DNA from: Aporrectodea caliginosa
Lineage: Eukaryota; Annelida; Clitellata; Crassiclitellata; Lumbricidae
NCBI GenBank assembly: GCA_020284085.1
Contig: JACEVL010000130.1
Location: forward strand, 4,507,558 to 4,571,557
Length of the DNA stretch: 64,000 nt
Direction of reading: 5' to 3'
The notes below the pieces were generated by a model that was given only the letters and a program-made list of their open reading frames with translations, did no database searches and was not told where the DNA came from. Made by a program: the position numbers and the translations under genes. Position 1 is the stretch's first letter. Each line of letters begins with the position of its first letter. This document shows positions 22,290 to 33,165 of the stretch, in pieces.

Positions 22290-22537
22290 TAGAGGTCTGC
22301 GGGTAGAGCATTTTTGCTACCTCGACCCGTACCCGTAACACAGAACCGTTACCCGTACCCGTACCCGACCCGTATTCAAAATTACTACCCGACCCTACCC
22401 GTACCCGCGGGTATACCCGTACCCGTAAAGTACCCGTCACGTCATTAGCACGCCTTCCCATAGTCCCTGTCCCTACCTGTCAAACAGGCTTACAACTCAG
22501 CGTGTAGTAATAATAATAAATAGGCTGATGATGATAT

Positions 22538-22600
<63 letters not shown>

Positions 22601-23122
22601 CAGCAGCAGCAGTAGTAGCAAGCAGCAGCAGCAACAGCAGCAGTAGTAGTAGTAGTAATAGTAGTAGTTGTTCTCGTGGTAATAATAATAGTAATAGTAG
22701 TAGTAGCAGCAGCAAGAGTAGTAGTAGTAGTAGTAGCAGCAGCAACAGCAATTATTGTAGTAGTAATAATAATAATAGGCAGTCAACTTGAGGAACCTGT
22801 CACATACAACTGTCGTGCTTCCTCAATTGCATTATATATTTGATCTCCGTGGTCTATGCAGTCACCGAGTACACTAAGTAACTGTTAATAGTACGTTGTA
22901 GACCCGGTAAGGCCGATTGTATGCCTACATTCTCTATTATATGTGACGGTGACATTGTAACCCCAAAACTTCACGTCGGTACGGGTAAAACCGGGTATAC
23001 CCGTACCCGTGATGACCCTACCCGTACCCGATCCGACCCGTGAAATGCTGTCTACCCGATGTGTACCCGACCCGCGGGTACGGGTAAACTCCCGCGGGTA
23101 CGGGTATACCCGCAGACCCGTA
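22290..23122. mobile_element. Non-autonomous hAT-type element with TACCCG-rich ends
   Basis: Ends are inverted: TAGAGGTCTGCGGGTA on the left and TACCCGCAGACCCGTA on the right. Flanks are TATACACGT at 22281-22289 and 23123-23131, an 8-9 bp duplication. Both ends are built from degenerate ACCCGT/ACGGGT units (22320-22440 and 22975-23120) pointing towards each other. The interior carries an AGT array. No transposase remains, and the ORFs within are low-complexity artefacts. The structure fits a hAT-type MITE of about 830 bp. Confidence 0.8.
22537..22780. repeat. AGT/AGC trinucleotide microsatellite
   Basis: AGT units with AGC, AAC and AAT interruptions inside the hAT-type element. Ser/Val/Leu ORFs in all frames are artefacts. 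Confidence 0.95.
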
Positions 23123-23344
23123 TATACACGTACAGTAGATGAAGATAATCTTTGCTTCAGAAGCGGTCGATGTGAAGGAGATGGCAGCCACAAGATGTCG
23201 TTAGACGTAAGAAAGAGAATTTTAAACTGAATCCGAGCAGTTACAGGCATTCAATGAAGGTTTTCACTTTTCAGTCATAAAAGTCGAAATATGGGAGAAA
23301 CGAGGAAGGCGGGCGATCAAACGAGCAGCAGCATTAAGTACTGA

Positions 23345-23512
23345 TTGGAGTGGAGCCAGACGGCGTTGAACAATTATTAGCGAAAGACTTGCTCAAGGTC
23401 CCTACACAGCAGTCGTCTCAGACAAGGAGGATCGAACCAGTAACCCCGCTTTACAAGACGAGCTCTCTAACCAACCTGCTAACATGTCAGAATCCTAATA
23501 AGTTAAGACTTC
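23345..23512 (-). mobile_element. tRNA-derived SINE (family 3), tRNA-Thr-like head
   Basis: On the minus strand: TTAGCAGGTTGGTTAGAGAG (box A and D arm), then a CTTGTAA anticodon-loop-like stretch (TGT), then ACTGGTTCGATCCTCC (box B). A shared SINE middle follows (GACCTTGAGCAAGTCTTTCG, then AATTGTTCAACGCC). It is not a functional tRNA: the acceptor stem cannot pair and the 3' part is SINE body. A partial relative is at 63.06-63.12 kb. Confidence 0.75.
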
Positions 23513-23599
23513 CCCTCCCGATAGCGGCGCTCATTACGCCACAATGGAATGAGGGATCCACACTTTCTCATCCACTGGGGTCGCACAAAGGTCAGGGCC

Positions 23600-24190
23600 G
23601 TTGACGTCGTCCACCTTCGTTTTCAGGCTGTGGACTGGCAATACAAGCAGTAGCGGAGTTGAGAAGTTGAATACAAGAGTTGATTTTATCTTATATTAAA
23701 ATGTTAACTGGGTGCCCAGCAATGGTTTACAACTAGAGATCAAACGAAAATGTCGAATATATGACATCGTTTTCAACATATTTAAAGGTGTCTCAACAGA
23801 TCAGAACAGTATTAGTTGCATTCAGCGTTTAACTGGATAATTCATTCAGTAAACGTTAATTGTATTGAACCGCAGTGTTGCGACTACACCTGGCGACCAC
23901 ACCTAAATTCACAACTAGATATCTTCTTCTTTTCCTGAGTTTAACGACGTCTTATGATAACAATGATCGTAACGGTTGACGTCTTTACATTTTCTTTTGT
24001 CTGTAATTTGTGTTTGGCCCATTGGTTCTTTTATTATAATTCTCTCTGTTTTTTTTCTGTTCCTTTTTTCATTTTTTCCCGTTTTTCTGTTTTCTCTGTC
24101 ACTTACGTGCTCTTTTTTTAATGACTTTAATGATTTTTAAGTCATTTTGGCCTTCTCTGGCTGTTCTTTTTTTTTTTAAAGAATTATTAC
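23600..24190. repeat. Background: antisense D, duplicated module and pyrimidine-rich stretch
   Basis: Antisense D-like sequence at about 23600-23640. 23735-23900 (ACAACTAGAGATCAAACGAA, then TTTAAAGGTGTC and TTTAACTGGATAATTC) is repeated directly at 24324-24530. 23990-24175 is T/C-rich with no recognised element. Confidence 0.55.
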
Positions 24191-24208
24191 TATCATCAAC
24201 TAGATATC

Positions 24209-24323
24209 GATGGATGGATCCACAGTTTAACGGCAGCTTATGACAACAGAGGCCGTCGCCGCCGTCAAAGATTATTTTTTGGCATATTGTAGATCACATA
24301 CAGAGGCAAAGGGCTCAGAGCTA
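24209..24323 (-). mobile_element. Micro-SINE copy 7, long form, with 12-bp target-site duplication
   Basis: Flanked by CAACTAGATATC at 24197-24208 and 24324-24335. The antisense copy runs from ATGGATGGATCCACAG to ATATTGTAGATC and then has about 33 further bases (to CAGAGCTA) before the duplication. It is the longest copy and may show what an untruncated 5' end looks like. Confidence 0.85.
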
Positions 24324-25230
24324 CAACTAGATATCAAACGAAAACGTCGAATATATGACATCATTTTCAACATATTTAAAGGTGTCATAACAGATCCGAA
24401 CAGTATTAGTTGCTTTCAGCGTTTAACTGGATAATTCATTCAGTAAACGACACCTAGCCTTAAATTCATATTATATTTCACTTCCTTTTGTGTATTTTAA
24501 TGACGACCAACGTTCATTGTATTCAACCGCAGTGTTGCTACTATATCTACACTACTTTAAGCATGCAAAGTATAAAACCCTGTATAAGCATGTTTACATA
24601 CCTGTTGCATGTATCGGATGCTTTATAAGAATATTCAATTATCTTAGTCGGTTCGAGGACGTTACAAACAGTCTCACAAGACAAAACGGCGATTGTCTGT
24701 AGATAATTTACTACTGTAGGCTATATTAACGACGCTGTGTCATTACAAATTCTCCTCTAGCCATCCTCCTTTATCCATATTGGGACTAGCACTGCCCCGG
24801 CATATATCAGTATCGAAGTTTCGAATCCACTAATGGATTGCATTCCAAGAGCTTAAGGACACCTGATGGCCACAAACTCGTTGATGTTGATAATAATTCC
24901 TTTGAACAGTTCTCACTCTTCACACGTTTTCGATATTGTAATCTCATTTCCAAAGTCACTAATGACTAATTAATACCCAACGCGTTCGTCTACTTATAGT
25001 CAAGTGAAAATCTTTAAAAGAGGTGTACTAAATGTCAAAATTAAAAAAGGTTTCTAAACAAAATGCTGCTTCATAGCGAACACGGTAAGCGTCGCTCTCC
25101 TCCTTTTACAGGACTGGGACTGGCACCACCACAAAATGAGTCAGTAGCAGTATTCAAACGGACTAATGGATTGTATCCGACAGTTTGACGAAGGAGGGCG
25201 CGCTGGAAATGGTGTCATTTGAACATAGAC
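24324..25230. repeat. Background with two antisense module D copies
   Basis: 24324-24530 repeats 23735-23900. Antisense D copies are at about 24725-24800 and 25060-25125; the AATCTTTAAAAGAGGTGT stretch at about 25009 resembles the 15.9 kb array. No gene. Confidence 0.55.
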
Positions 25231-25392
25231 AAGATGATGATAATAATAATAATAATAACAATAATAATAATAATCTTTTCTTTATTGAAGCGCCTGACAA
25301 ACGCACTGCGCTGTACATTTACATGTTATGCAATGTAATCTTAACTAGTTAACTACTAACAGAACAGACAGCCTGCAATACAACGGAGTACC
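25231..25392 (-). mobile_element. SINE (family 4) 3' part
   Basis: An antisense AATAAT tail, then CTTTTCTTTATTGAAGCGCC, GACAAACGCACTGCGCTGTA and CATTTACATGTTATGCAA. The same order is at 30.67-30.90 kb, where the tRNA-like head is also present. Confidence 0.7.
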
Positions 25393-25399
25393 TTAAGCT

Positions 25400-25690
25400 T
25401 TAATCGGAGGCAGCCAAGGATATGCAGTGTTAGTGACTTCATTTTCTTAGCCTCGGCATATGAGGGCGGGTGGCCAGTCCTCAAATTCATCATATCATCT
25501 TCCCAACGTCAGTGTGCGGTCAGTGTGCTCATTATAGCTAAATTGGCTATGGGGTGCAGACGGAGCAAAAATATCAAACCAAATTTCTGTGAAGGCGTCG
25601 ATTTGAACCCCGACCCGGACTCAGACTTATACTTGATCTTTAGTGACGTGGACTGGAACTCTGACTCGGCTTAGATGGACACGGATTCAA
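25400..25690 (-). mobile_element. tRNA-derived SINE (family 2)
   Basis: On the minus strand: GGGGTTCAAATCGACGCC (box B), TAGCTATAATGAGCACACTG, CCGCACACTGACGTTGGGAA, then ATGCCGAGGCTAAGAAAATG and AAGTCACTAACACTGCATAT. It shares this order with copies at 38.57, 39.32, 50.29 and 56.57 kb. Confidence 0.7.
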
Positions 25691-25769
25691 ACTGGGATTC
25701 GGTTTTGGGTGGACTCGACTACTTCACTGATCTATGATAGCTGCAAAAAGAGAACGAAAGTGAAAGAGG

Positions 25770-25935
25770 ATTGGTTATATCGCGGGAGGAGACTCACTCT
25801 TGATCACCGTATATGAGCTCAGAGTGGCGGAGAGGAGGACAAGAGGAAGACGCAGAGAGATTCTACTTGACTGGATGATGATGGATGTAAATCTGAATAT
25901 TTCGAAATTTCTCAGAGCCAATAAAAAGAAACCGG
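25770..25935 (+). mobile_element. RTE-like LINE C-terminal fragment
   Basis: The plus strand encodes RRRTRGRRREILLDW in frame around 25823-25875, a basic RGRRR...LDW stretch typical of the ORF end of RTE-like elements. The same signature is at 28.8 kb (plus) and 56.3-56.5 kb (minus). Short and decayed. Confidence 0.5.
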
Positions 25936-26043
25936 GAGATAAGGATTAAACAAATGAATCGCACAGAGATATGTTCAGTTGTTTTCAAGCTGTTTATAAA
26001 GACTATACGACATACCGATGAATAATTGTATACATAATTATGT

Positions 26044-26745
26044 GTGTATATTGTAAGCGCTCTCACTTTTTCTTCTCATGTAACCAACCTTACACGATCC
26101 TCTTACTTTCACCTACGGCGTCTCAGGGTTATTCGCAGATCTGTTCCTCTCTCTACCATGGCATCCATTGTCCATGCATTTGTCTGTTCCAGAATTGATT
26201 ATTGCAACTCCCTACTTATTGGTCTTCCCAAGGTCCGTCTATACCCTATTCAATCTGTTCTCAATACTGCTGCTCGATTGATTGCTCACCTTCCTAAATA
26301 ATCCCATATATCATCATTCATGGTTAACCAACTGCATTGGCTTCCTCTCTCTGACCGCATTCAGTTTAAAGTCCTTGCTTTGGTCCTCAAATCCAAACTG
26401 GGACTTGCTCCAAAAATACCTCAGGGATGTAATTCGTCCTCCTCTTTCTGCATCTTCTCATCGGCCTTTACGATCTCTGGACCGATCTGACTTCTTTGTC
26501 CCACGAGCTAGGACTACGATTGCTCAAACTCGATCCTTTGCCATCATTGGGCCCCCTCTTTATGGAATGCCCTTCACTTCACTTTGCGTGAGACTTTCCT
26601 TTCTGGATCATTGTCTTCATCTCTCTCTCTCTCCTTAAAACATATTTCTTCTCTCGGGGTTCTCGCACTGGGAGCGCTACTGAATGGCCTCGGCTGTGAG
26701 CGGCGCTATATAAATTACTAATTACATTACATTACATTACATTAT
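26044..26745 (+). mobile_element. CR1/L2-type LINE pseudogene, C-terminal part with tail
   Basis: Translation: LTFSSHVTNLTRSSYFHLRR, then IVHAFVCSRIDYCNSLLIGL, IQSVLNTAARLIAHLPK, a stop, LHWLPLSDRIQFKVLAL, RSLDRSDFFVPRART and RSFAIIGPPL. These are standard CR1/L2 motifs in the right order. At least two frameshifts occur (near 26300 and 26555). The end is GAGCGGCGCTATATAAATTA followed by a TACAT-type ATTACATTACATTACATTAC tail. The 5' end is truncated within the RT thumb region. Confidence 0.9.
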
Positions 26746-26749
26746 ATAA

Positions 26750-28410
26750 TATGTATATACTGGATAAAGATAAATGTTATGTTACAATCTGTTTAGACAC
26801 CTTCAAATTCGTCAATAATGGGTCAATATATTTTCTTTTCACATTTCTTTCAATTGGTTAACTGTTTTAACTGCGTTTCCCTTTCGATCAATGGTTTAAC
26901 CCCGCCACTGATTGTACTTTGTCAGTGCCAGTCCCAAGCCTGGAAGAAGGAGGAGGGCGACGCTAATGATCTTTGTTATCACACAGTGTCCTTAAACTGA
27001 AAACGCCAGCTGTCAAGTTCGTCGAAGAATTAAGGTCGACGTTAAATATTAATTGTCCCGGCAGCCACAAGATGTCGTTAAGCACTTGATGCTAACGCTT
27101 GATATTACGATTGATTACTGCTCATCAAACTGTGGTCTTTGGTCTGGTGCTGGTCCGTGGAGTGATTGGCTCCCGAACCGCGGAATAATATCAAAAATCA
27201 CAATTTAATGGTGTTGGAAGAAATTATTAAATTGTTAAATTTTATAAAAAAAAGATCACGGCACACTGTTAATACACGATAATCACTTTGAAATATGCAA
27301 CAGTAAAGAAAGTACCTATAGTTGTAATAAACATTTACAATAATTTTTCACGAAATCTAAATTCCAATTTAACATATAATTATGTAATGTAAGCTGTTGT
27401 TGAAAACCAACCTTCCTCGTTAAGGCCGATAAAGCAAGTCTCAGAAGCACTGCATTAGATAGTAGACACCTTAAATAGATTGCCACCAACGCTTTATGTT
27501 AGAAATTTCGTCTAAACTCTACTACCAGTTAAAAATTGTAGAAAACATTTACCCATCGACGTTAACGGGCTTCGATGCCACAAGATGTTACTTAACCATT
27601 GGCAACCTACGCAATCACTAGGGCCTGCTTCAACAGCTCCTAGCCAATATAATTATATGGTAAGGCCGACGTCAAGGGACTTGGTGCCAGTCCCAAGCCC
27701 CGATAAAGGAGGAGGGCAACTCCACTCTGCTAGGACACAGCGTCGTTAAACAGCAACTAACGTGACAATCTGCATATACATCTTTAAATATTTTAGGTTT
27801 AAGAATTTCCTTCAATCGCAACAACATGACACACTGTTCATTAGAAACGTCAAATGACCCACGGAGGTGAGGAATTTTCCTCTCAGAGTCAATGGCCTTT
27901 GATGTCTAAAGATTATGTGGTTTAAACCTGTCATCATTCTGTCAAGTAGGCCTCTATATAGCGCAGTTTGAAAGACATTCAAGGGTGTCTAAGCGGATCG
28001 TTGCATTATTAGCAGTAGGCCCTATTGTGAGTTTAGGCGACATCTTACGACTGGTACGATCGTTGACGTCGACCGAACCTTATATAGGCTATTAACTAAA
28101 CCACTTCGATAAGTTCTCACCTTTACTTTAGAAGCTTAACATGTTTTCAAGCAAGTAGCCATTAATATCAGTTGTAGTTGAAACGCTTAAACGTTGTAAT
28201 AATATGACATCAGTGGACGCTGACGACAATTTTCCTATTTCTACTGTGTTTCCTTTGCATCGTTTTCGATTATAGTTGGAATTTTTCCTTTGATGCTCTG
28301 ATGATAGATTTGCATATTCGCTAAAGAGCGTTGGACCGTTGCCATTCGGGAATATGAGACCATAAGCATCTTACTTAACGATAAGAAATTATCATGAAAA
28401 TCACTTGAAA
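26750..28410 (-). repeat. Background with sense D and a reversed composite unit
   Basis: B at 26795, sense D at about 26890-27005. Then the composite unit in reverse (AACTGTGGTCTTTGGTCTGG at about 27130, a CAATTTAACATATAATTATG stretch, GTAGACACCTTAAATAGATT at 27462), A at about 27550, sense D at about 27685-27755, and further A/B fragments to 28300. No gene. Confidence 0.6.
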
Positions 28411-28625
28411 ACCTCCCTCTCCCTCTGAATCTCTGCCTGTCTGTCTCAGTATCTCTCAGTCTTTATCTTTCTGTCTGATTGCCTATTTGTGTATTTGTCT
28501 GTCTCTCCTTCTATCTATGTCTCGCCCCTTTGTCTTTCTGCTCCGTTTCTTTGTCACCGTCTCTTTGTCTCTATCTGGCTATCGGTGAGCTCTCTCTGTC
28601 TCTCGTCTCTGTCTCCAATTTCCAC
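28411..28625. repeat. TCTG/TCTC pyrimidine-rich simple sequence
   Basis: Degenerate CTGTCTGTCTC, TCTCTGTCTC and CTATCTATG runs. Two overlapping Ser/Leu/Cys-rich ORFs are artefacts. Confidence 0.8.
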
Positions 28626-28819
28626 TGTTTCAACAGTTACCACTGTTCCTATTGGTTATTATTTCAGTAACCAAGAGGATGCATTAATTTACTATCGTGA
28701 CCCGTTAATATATATTACCACCGAACAACGTTTTAATGGTGTCTAAAGAGAACTCGCTAACCATTTTGCTAACCGCGTCTCATGCTTATATAGCATCGGC
28801 GAACAGCATTTTAAAGGTG

Positions 28820-29075
28820 TGTAAAGAAAGTGCTCAAAAGAGTCGGTTGGACGGATAGAGAAGATGCTGCTGACTGGAGGAATATGGATGTAACTGTTAA
28901 TTTTCTAAGTTTTCAGCGCCACACAAAGGCCGCGACAGGAAGACCAGATTAAACACCGGCGCTATATCAATTGTATTTCGGAACAGTCAGGTTGTTTTGT
29001 CCGTTCCGGTGTCAGGTCTGAATCCGGGAAGTTCAATCCGAGGAGATAGAATGGTGCTAATTCTGTGAGGATGGT
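28820..29075 (+). mobile_element. RTE-like LINE 3' end
   Basis: 28825-28945 resembles the C-terminal coding end (WTDREDAADWRNMDV-like). A 3' UTR follows with CACCGGCGCTATATCAATTG, TTTTGTCCGTTCCGGTGTC and AGGTCTGAATCCGGGAAG. The reverse complement of this UTR occurs at 56.17-56.27 and 59.76-59.86 kb. Confidence 0.6.
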
Positions 29076-30170
29076 GGTCGTGTGGTGGCGCAAGAAGATA
29101 TAATCAGGATAGGATACCTAGAAAAAGTCGGTTTTCAGTTGTGAGTGAAAAGTAGCAGAGGTGGGTGCAAGCGGAGGTGTGGTGAAATTAAGAGGCGGGA
29201 TAGGAACGTTGGGTAACGTGGCGAAGATCTTTTCAGAGTTAATTCCAAAGAGTTAGTGCGGAATAGACTACGGAGCGGTTGCATAATTTCAAAGAGGAGG
29301 AGACTGGAGGCCGAGATAGAGAAAGATTATGAGGATGAGCGAGTAGATCTGGGGGGCTTCGATGGTGTATTGCAGGCAAAATTGAGATCAACTGCATTAG
29401 ACAAGACACCTTTAAATAGTATTCAACTGATGCTATATGTTCTAAATTTTCGTTAAATTAAAGGAGCTCAGCACGAACACCTCAAAACATTTCTCCATCG
29501 ACGTTAACGGCCTTTGATGCCAGAAGATGTTGTTAACCTTCATAGGCTGAAGGAAACGGAGAACGGACTGGGGTAGTTTGCACCCCAAACAAATTTGTAA
29601 TATCTCAGTTCACAGGTAAGCTATACAATGACAAATGAGCTGTCGATTATAATACTTCCAAGGCCCAGGAATCGAACTATCGCAGTGGCAATAGAGTAGC
29701 AATAGTACTAACTAAGATGGCGGCCCATATGGCCGCCGAAACGCACAAATATGTATACATAATTTATATCAGCTCACAGATAAGCTACAGCTACAGATTA
29801 AGTATCTATTGAAATATTTTCGAGGTCAAGGAATCGAACACTCGGGGTATCAAGCAGGAGCACAGAGGGTTAGTTGCTGCTTAACGACGTTGTCATAGTG
29901 AAGACGATTAGTGTTTCCCTCCTCGTTTATCCAGGCTTCAGACTGACACTGCCAGATTACAGCCAGATTACAGCAGAAGTTTACCATCTTGTGAATACTA
30001 GGGTTTGTTTAGTGTCGCCCTCCTTCTTCATCCAGGCTTCGGACTAGACTCGTAGACGTATCAAAAAGGTGAAACCCATCGAGAAACCTTTTGCTCAATT
30101 GTTTTAACCTCAACTCTTTAATGTCCGTACTATAACCTAACACCAAGAAAGGTTATGGAACATTTGTCAG
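29076..30170. repeat. Purine-rich stretch, then background modules
   Basis: 29080-29390 is purine-rich with no recognised element; a 66-residue ORF (29256-29456) runs into a B module and is not credible. Then B (29408), A (about 29500), an unassigned stretch with a repeated AGGAATCGAAC phrase (about 29667 and 29829), and antisense D at about 29870-29950 and 30010-30050. Confidence 0.45.
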
Positions 30171-30440
30171 TGCAAACAGTACGATTAGTGGAGTTCTTAT
30201 ATAGTACCGGTGCAAACAGTACGATTAGTGGAGTTCTTATATAGTACCGGTGCAAACAGTACGATTAGTGGAGTTCTTATATAGTACCGGTGCAAACAGT
30301 ACGATTAGTGGAGTTCTTATATAGTACCGGTGCAAACAGTACGATTAGTGGAGTTCTTATATAGTACCGGTGCAAACAGTACGATTAGTGGAGTTCTTAT
30401 ATAGTACCGGTGCAAACAGTACGATTAGTGGAGTTCTTAT
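30171..30440. repeat. 40-bp tandem repeat, 6.7 near-perfect copies
   Basis: Period exactly 40 bp (GCAAACAGTACGATTAG at 30172, 30212, 30252 and so on). Each unit contains TCTTATATAGTACCGG. All copies appear identical, so the array is very young or homogenised. No spacers, so not a CRISPR. Confidence 0.97.
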
Positions 30441-31053
30441 AGCATTTTAACAGCATTTTAAAAGGAACATTTAATCGGAGTGGCTTGTTTTTAGTTATAT
30501 ATAGCGTTAAAAATTTATGAAAAACGGGTGTTCACAGACGCCATATTATGATTATTACTTATTCCATGGTTTAACGTCGTTTATGACATCAAAGGCCGTT
30601 GACAACAATTTTAATCGTAGTGGTTGTTGTTTCAGTTTAACAACCGTTTGTGATTACAAAAGTCATTAATAATAATAATAAATAATATCTTTTCTTTAAT
30701 TAAGCGCCTGACGAACGCACTGCGCTGTACATTTACAAGTTATGCAATTGAAACAATCTTAACTACTAACAGAACAGACTGACAGCTCTGCAATACAACG
30801 GCGCTAATAGCAGCCTACAAAGCATATCCGCCCTACGGGGCTCCGAACTCGGTACCTCTCGCTCTCCACGCCGGTTGTTATCCAATGCGCTATCGGCCCC
30901 CTAAACAATATTTAGCGTCATCCTCCTCCTTCATCTAGGCTTGAGACTGGCACTGCCTTGCTTTAATGAACGGACGCGCAGTGGCGGAGTTTACAGAGTC
31001 GACATCTACCGTCGGTTCAAAGATATTTAAAGGCGTCAAGATATACTGTAGTT
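30441..31053. repeat. Background with module D split by a SINE
   Basis: A at about 30570. An antisense D begins at about 30620 (GTTTCAGTTTAACAACCG), is interrupted by the family-4 SINE, and resumes at about 30905 (ATTTAGCGTCATCCTCCTCC) through CAGTGGCGGAGTTTACAGAG. Confidence 0.65.
30668..30903 (-). mobile_element. tRNA-derived SINE (family 4)
   Basis: On the minus strand: GCCGATAGCGCATTGGATAA (box A region), GGTACCGAGTTCGGAGCC (box B region), then ACAGCGCAGTGCGTTCGTCA, AGGCGCTTAATTAAAG and an ATTATT tail. It is inserted within module D, so it is younger than that D copy. Confidence 0.8.
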
Positions 31054-32684
31054 TAAATTCCACAATAACTTATTGTAGCTGTTTATTACAAATAATCTTT
31101 AATATGGTTTTGTTACTGCTACAATTTGCAAACTGTCTATCATGTATAAGCATTGTGTCAGGCTCTTATTTTTATGGCTTAGGCTACATTATACTAATCA
31201 ATTTAATAATTGTTTAACTACCAGGAAGATTCTGCTTCCCGTCATCATTCCATGGGTCGGTTACCAATCAATTGAAGATCAGCACTATACCATGGACCAA
31301 AGTTTGAGTTGCACTGGTCTAATAAAATCCTAAAGCTATTTGTTTAAAGACGCCAATGATCTCTATTATCACAAAGTGTCGTTTAACAGAAACTACTACT
31401 ACCCTCCTGCGGCAATGCCAGTCCCAAACCTGGAGAAAAAGGAGGTCGACGCTCATCATCTTTGTTACGAAACAGTGTCATTTAACAGCAACCAACCAAC
31501 CAATCACTCATTCTGTAGCTTTAAAACAGATGAGGTGGAGGATAACGGCTTTACAACAATCGTCGGATTTAGTTTCATTGTTGCCATCAGGTGATGCCAG
31601 TCAGAAGTGTGGATAATGGAGGAGGGCGACGCTAATCGCATTCGTTAAACCGTAGCACGGGCGGGAGAGAGGGAGAGGCACTTTCTGAATCCACTGTCAA
31701 CTTTAGACCACTCCTATTTTTGATACACAGTATTTCCCCTTGTTAAACAGATCTGTACATCACTAGTAGTATTCAGTGTTTAAATGGGTAATTCTCAGTG
31801 TTTGCAGCACAGATTTATTCAAATATAATATACTAAAAACTTTAAGGACATCCACTCATAGCGTTGCGTTAAAAACTGGATACCTGTGTCGTATTTAAAC
31901 GCGACCTTCAAATCAACATAATCCATCCACAGATGTGGCAGATGTTATTCTCATGAGCTGAGATATAGCAATTTTTGTCTTTTATGTCGTAACAAAGGAT
32001 GATTGGTGTAGCCCTCCTTTTTTCACGTTCGGACTGTAACATTCTAGCCATGGCTAGTTAGAGTTTAACGACACTGTGTCATAACAAAGATGACTAGCGT
32101 CACCCACCTCCATTTTTAGGTTTGTTATTGTCACTAGCACAGGCAGGGATGTGGTGAAGTTATTTATACAATGCATTGAAGACCAAAGACTTCATAAGGA
32201 AGAGAGATAAACAATGCAAAGAAAACGAGATACTTATAGCATCCAGAAGACACCATTAAAAGGTGTCTAAACAGACCTTTACAATATCACCGAAGATATG
32301 CTTTGTTTAACGGCTTGAAATAATACAACTGACACTGTCTATGATACAAATCTTGTTTAAAATGGGTTGGTGCAAATATTAAACAACATTCCGCAATAAT
32401 ATTATTGTCCCACACAATAAATATTAAAAGCGAAAAGTTTTCTTAATAAACATTCCCATGAGTAAGATATTCTTAAATTAAGAATCTTAATCCTATAAAT
32501 ATAATAACAACATCAGATTCTTACTCTATTTCTTTTGAAATTTTAAGGCAATTATTTATTATTCCTTAGTGTTACAGTAGTGACATCTTATGGCAACATC
32601 GGCCGCTATTACCATATCATACATCAAATAATAATTATTCCACAAACATTATTTAGACGTTAACGCACGCGATTAAAGCGTTAA
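31054..32684. repeat. Right arm of the 1.6-kb inverted duplication
   Basis: Reverse complement of 17524-19120; see that entry. Inner ends are at 19120 and 31054 and outer ends at 17524 and 32684; sequence similarity stops sharply at both. No matching target-site duplication at the outer ends. The 12 kb between the arms holds unrelated repeats and no transposon genes. Confidence 0.9.
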
Positions 32685-33165
32685 CAAGTTACGTATTGCT
32701 TGTATCATAGAAAGTGTCACATGTATTACTGCATGCCGTAAAGCAATGAAAATTAATTTTGTGGTGATATTGCAAGGCTCTACTTAAACACCTTTTAATG
32801 TTCTATTTATGACGCTATAAGTTTCGCGTTTTCTTTACGTTGCGTATTAGCATTCCCCTTTTATTAAGATTTCATTTATATAGCATTGCATGCTCAACTT
32901 CACCACATCCTGCCTGTGGTAGTGCCAATCCAAAGTCTAAAAACGGAGGAGGGTGACGCTAGTCATCTTCGTAATGAAACAGTGTCATTAAACTGTAACT
33001 AGCCATTGCTTGTTGGTTACAGTCCTCAACCTGAAAGGAAGGAGGGAGACACCAATTAACAGTTTGTTTCGACATATTGGCGCTAAACAGAAACTACACA
33101 GATTGCTAGAATGATTTCAATCGTCAGGGTACTTTATAAGATCGTAGTGGATCCGTGAGCGGAAT
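32685..33165. repeat. Background block, B plus two D copies
   Basis: Sense copy of the B-D block also seen at 5.33-5.60 and 17.86-18.16 kb. It starts TTGCTTGTATCATAGAAAGTG right after the end of the inverted arm. D copies are at about 32925-33000 and 33020-33085. Confidence 0.65.

Noticed and set aside
23345..23512. Possible tRNA-Thr gene, minus strand
   Set aside because: Box A, anticodon-like loop and box B are present, but there is no acceptor-stem pairing and the 3' part is SINE body.
24209..24323. Micro-SINE as a box H/ACA or other structural RNA gene
   Set aside because: No convincing motif set was seen. The TSDs show that copies are insertions, so a functional RNA gene at each site is not supported.
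29256..29456. 66-codon ORF in a purine-rich stretch
   Set aside because: Its 3' third is background module B, which is non-coding elsewhere.
30171..30440. Possible CRISPR-like array
   Set aside because: The repeats are directly adjacent with no unique spacers, and the genome is eukaryotic.
17524..32684. A 15-kb Polinton-like transposon with 1.6-kb inverted ends
   Set aside because: No integrase, DNA polymerase, ATPase or capsid-like ORF lies between the arms, and no target duplication was found.
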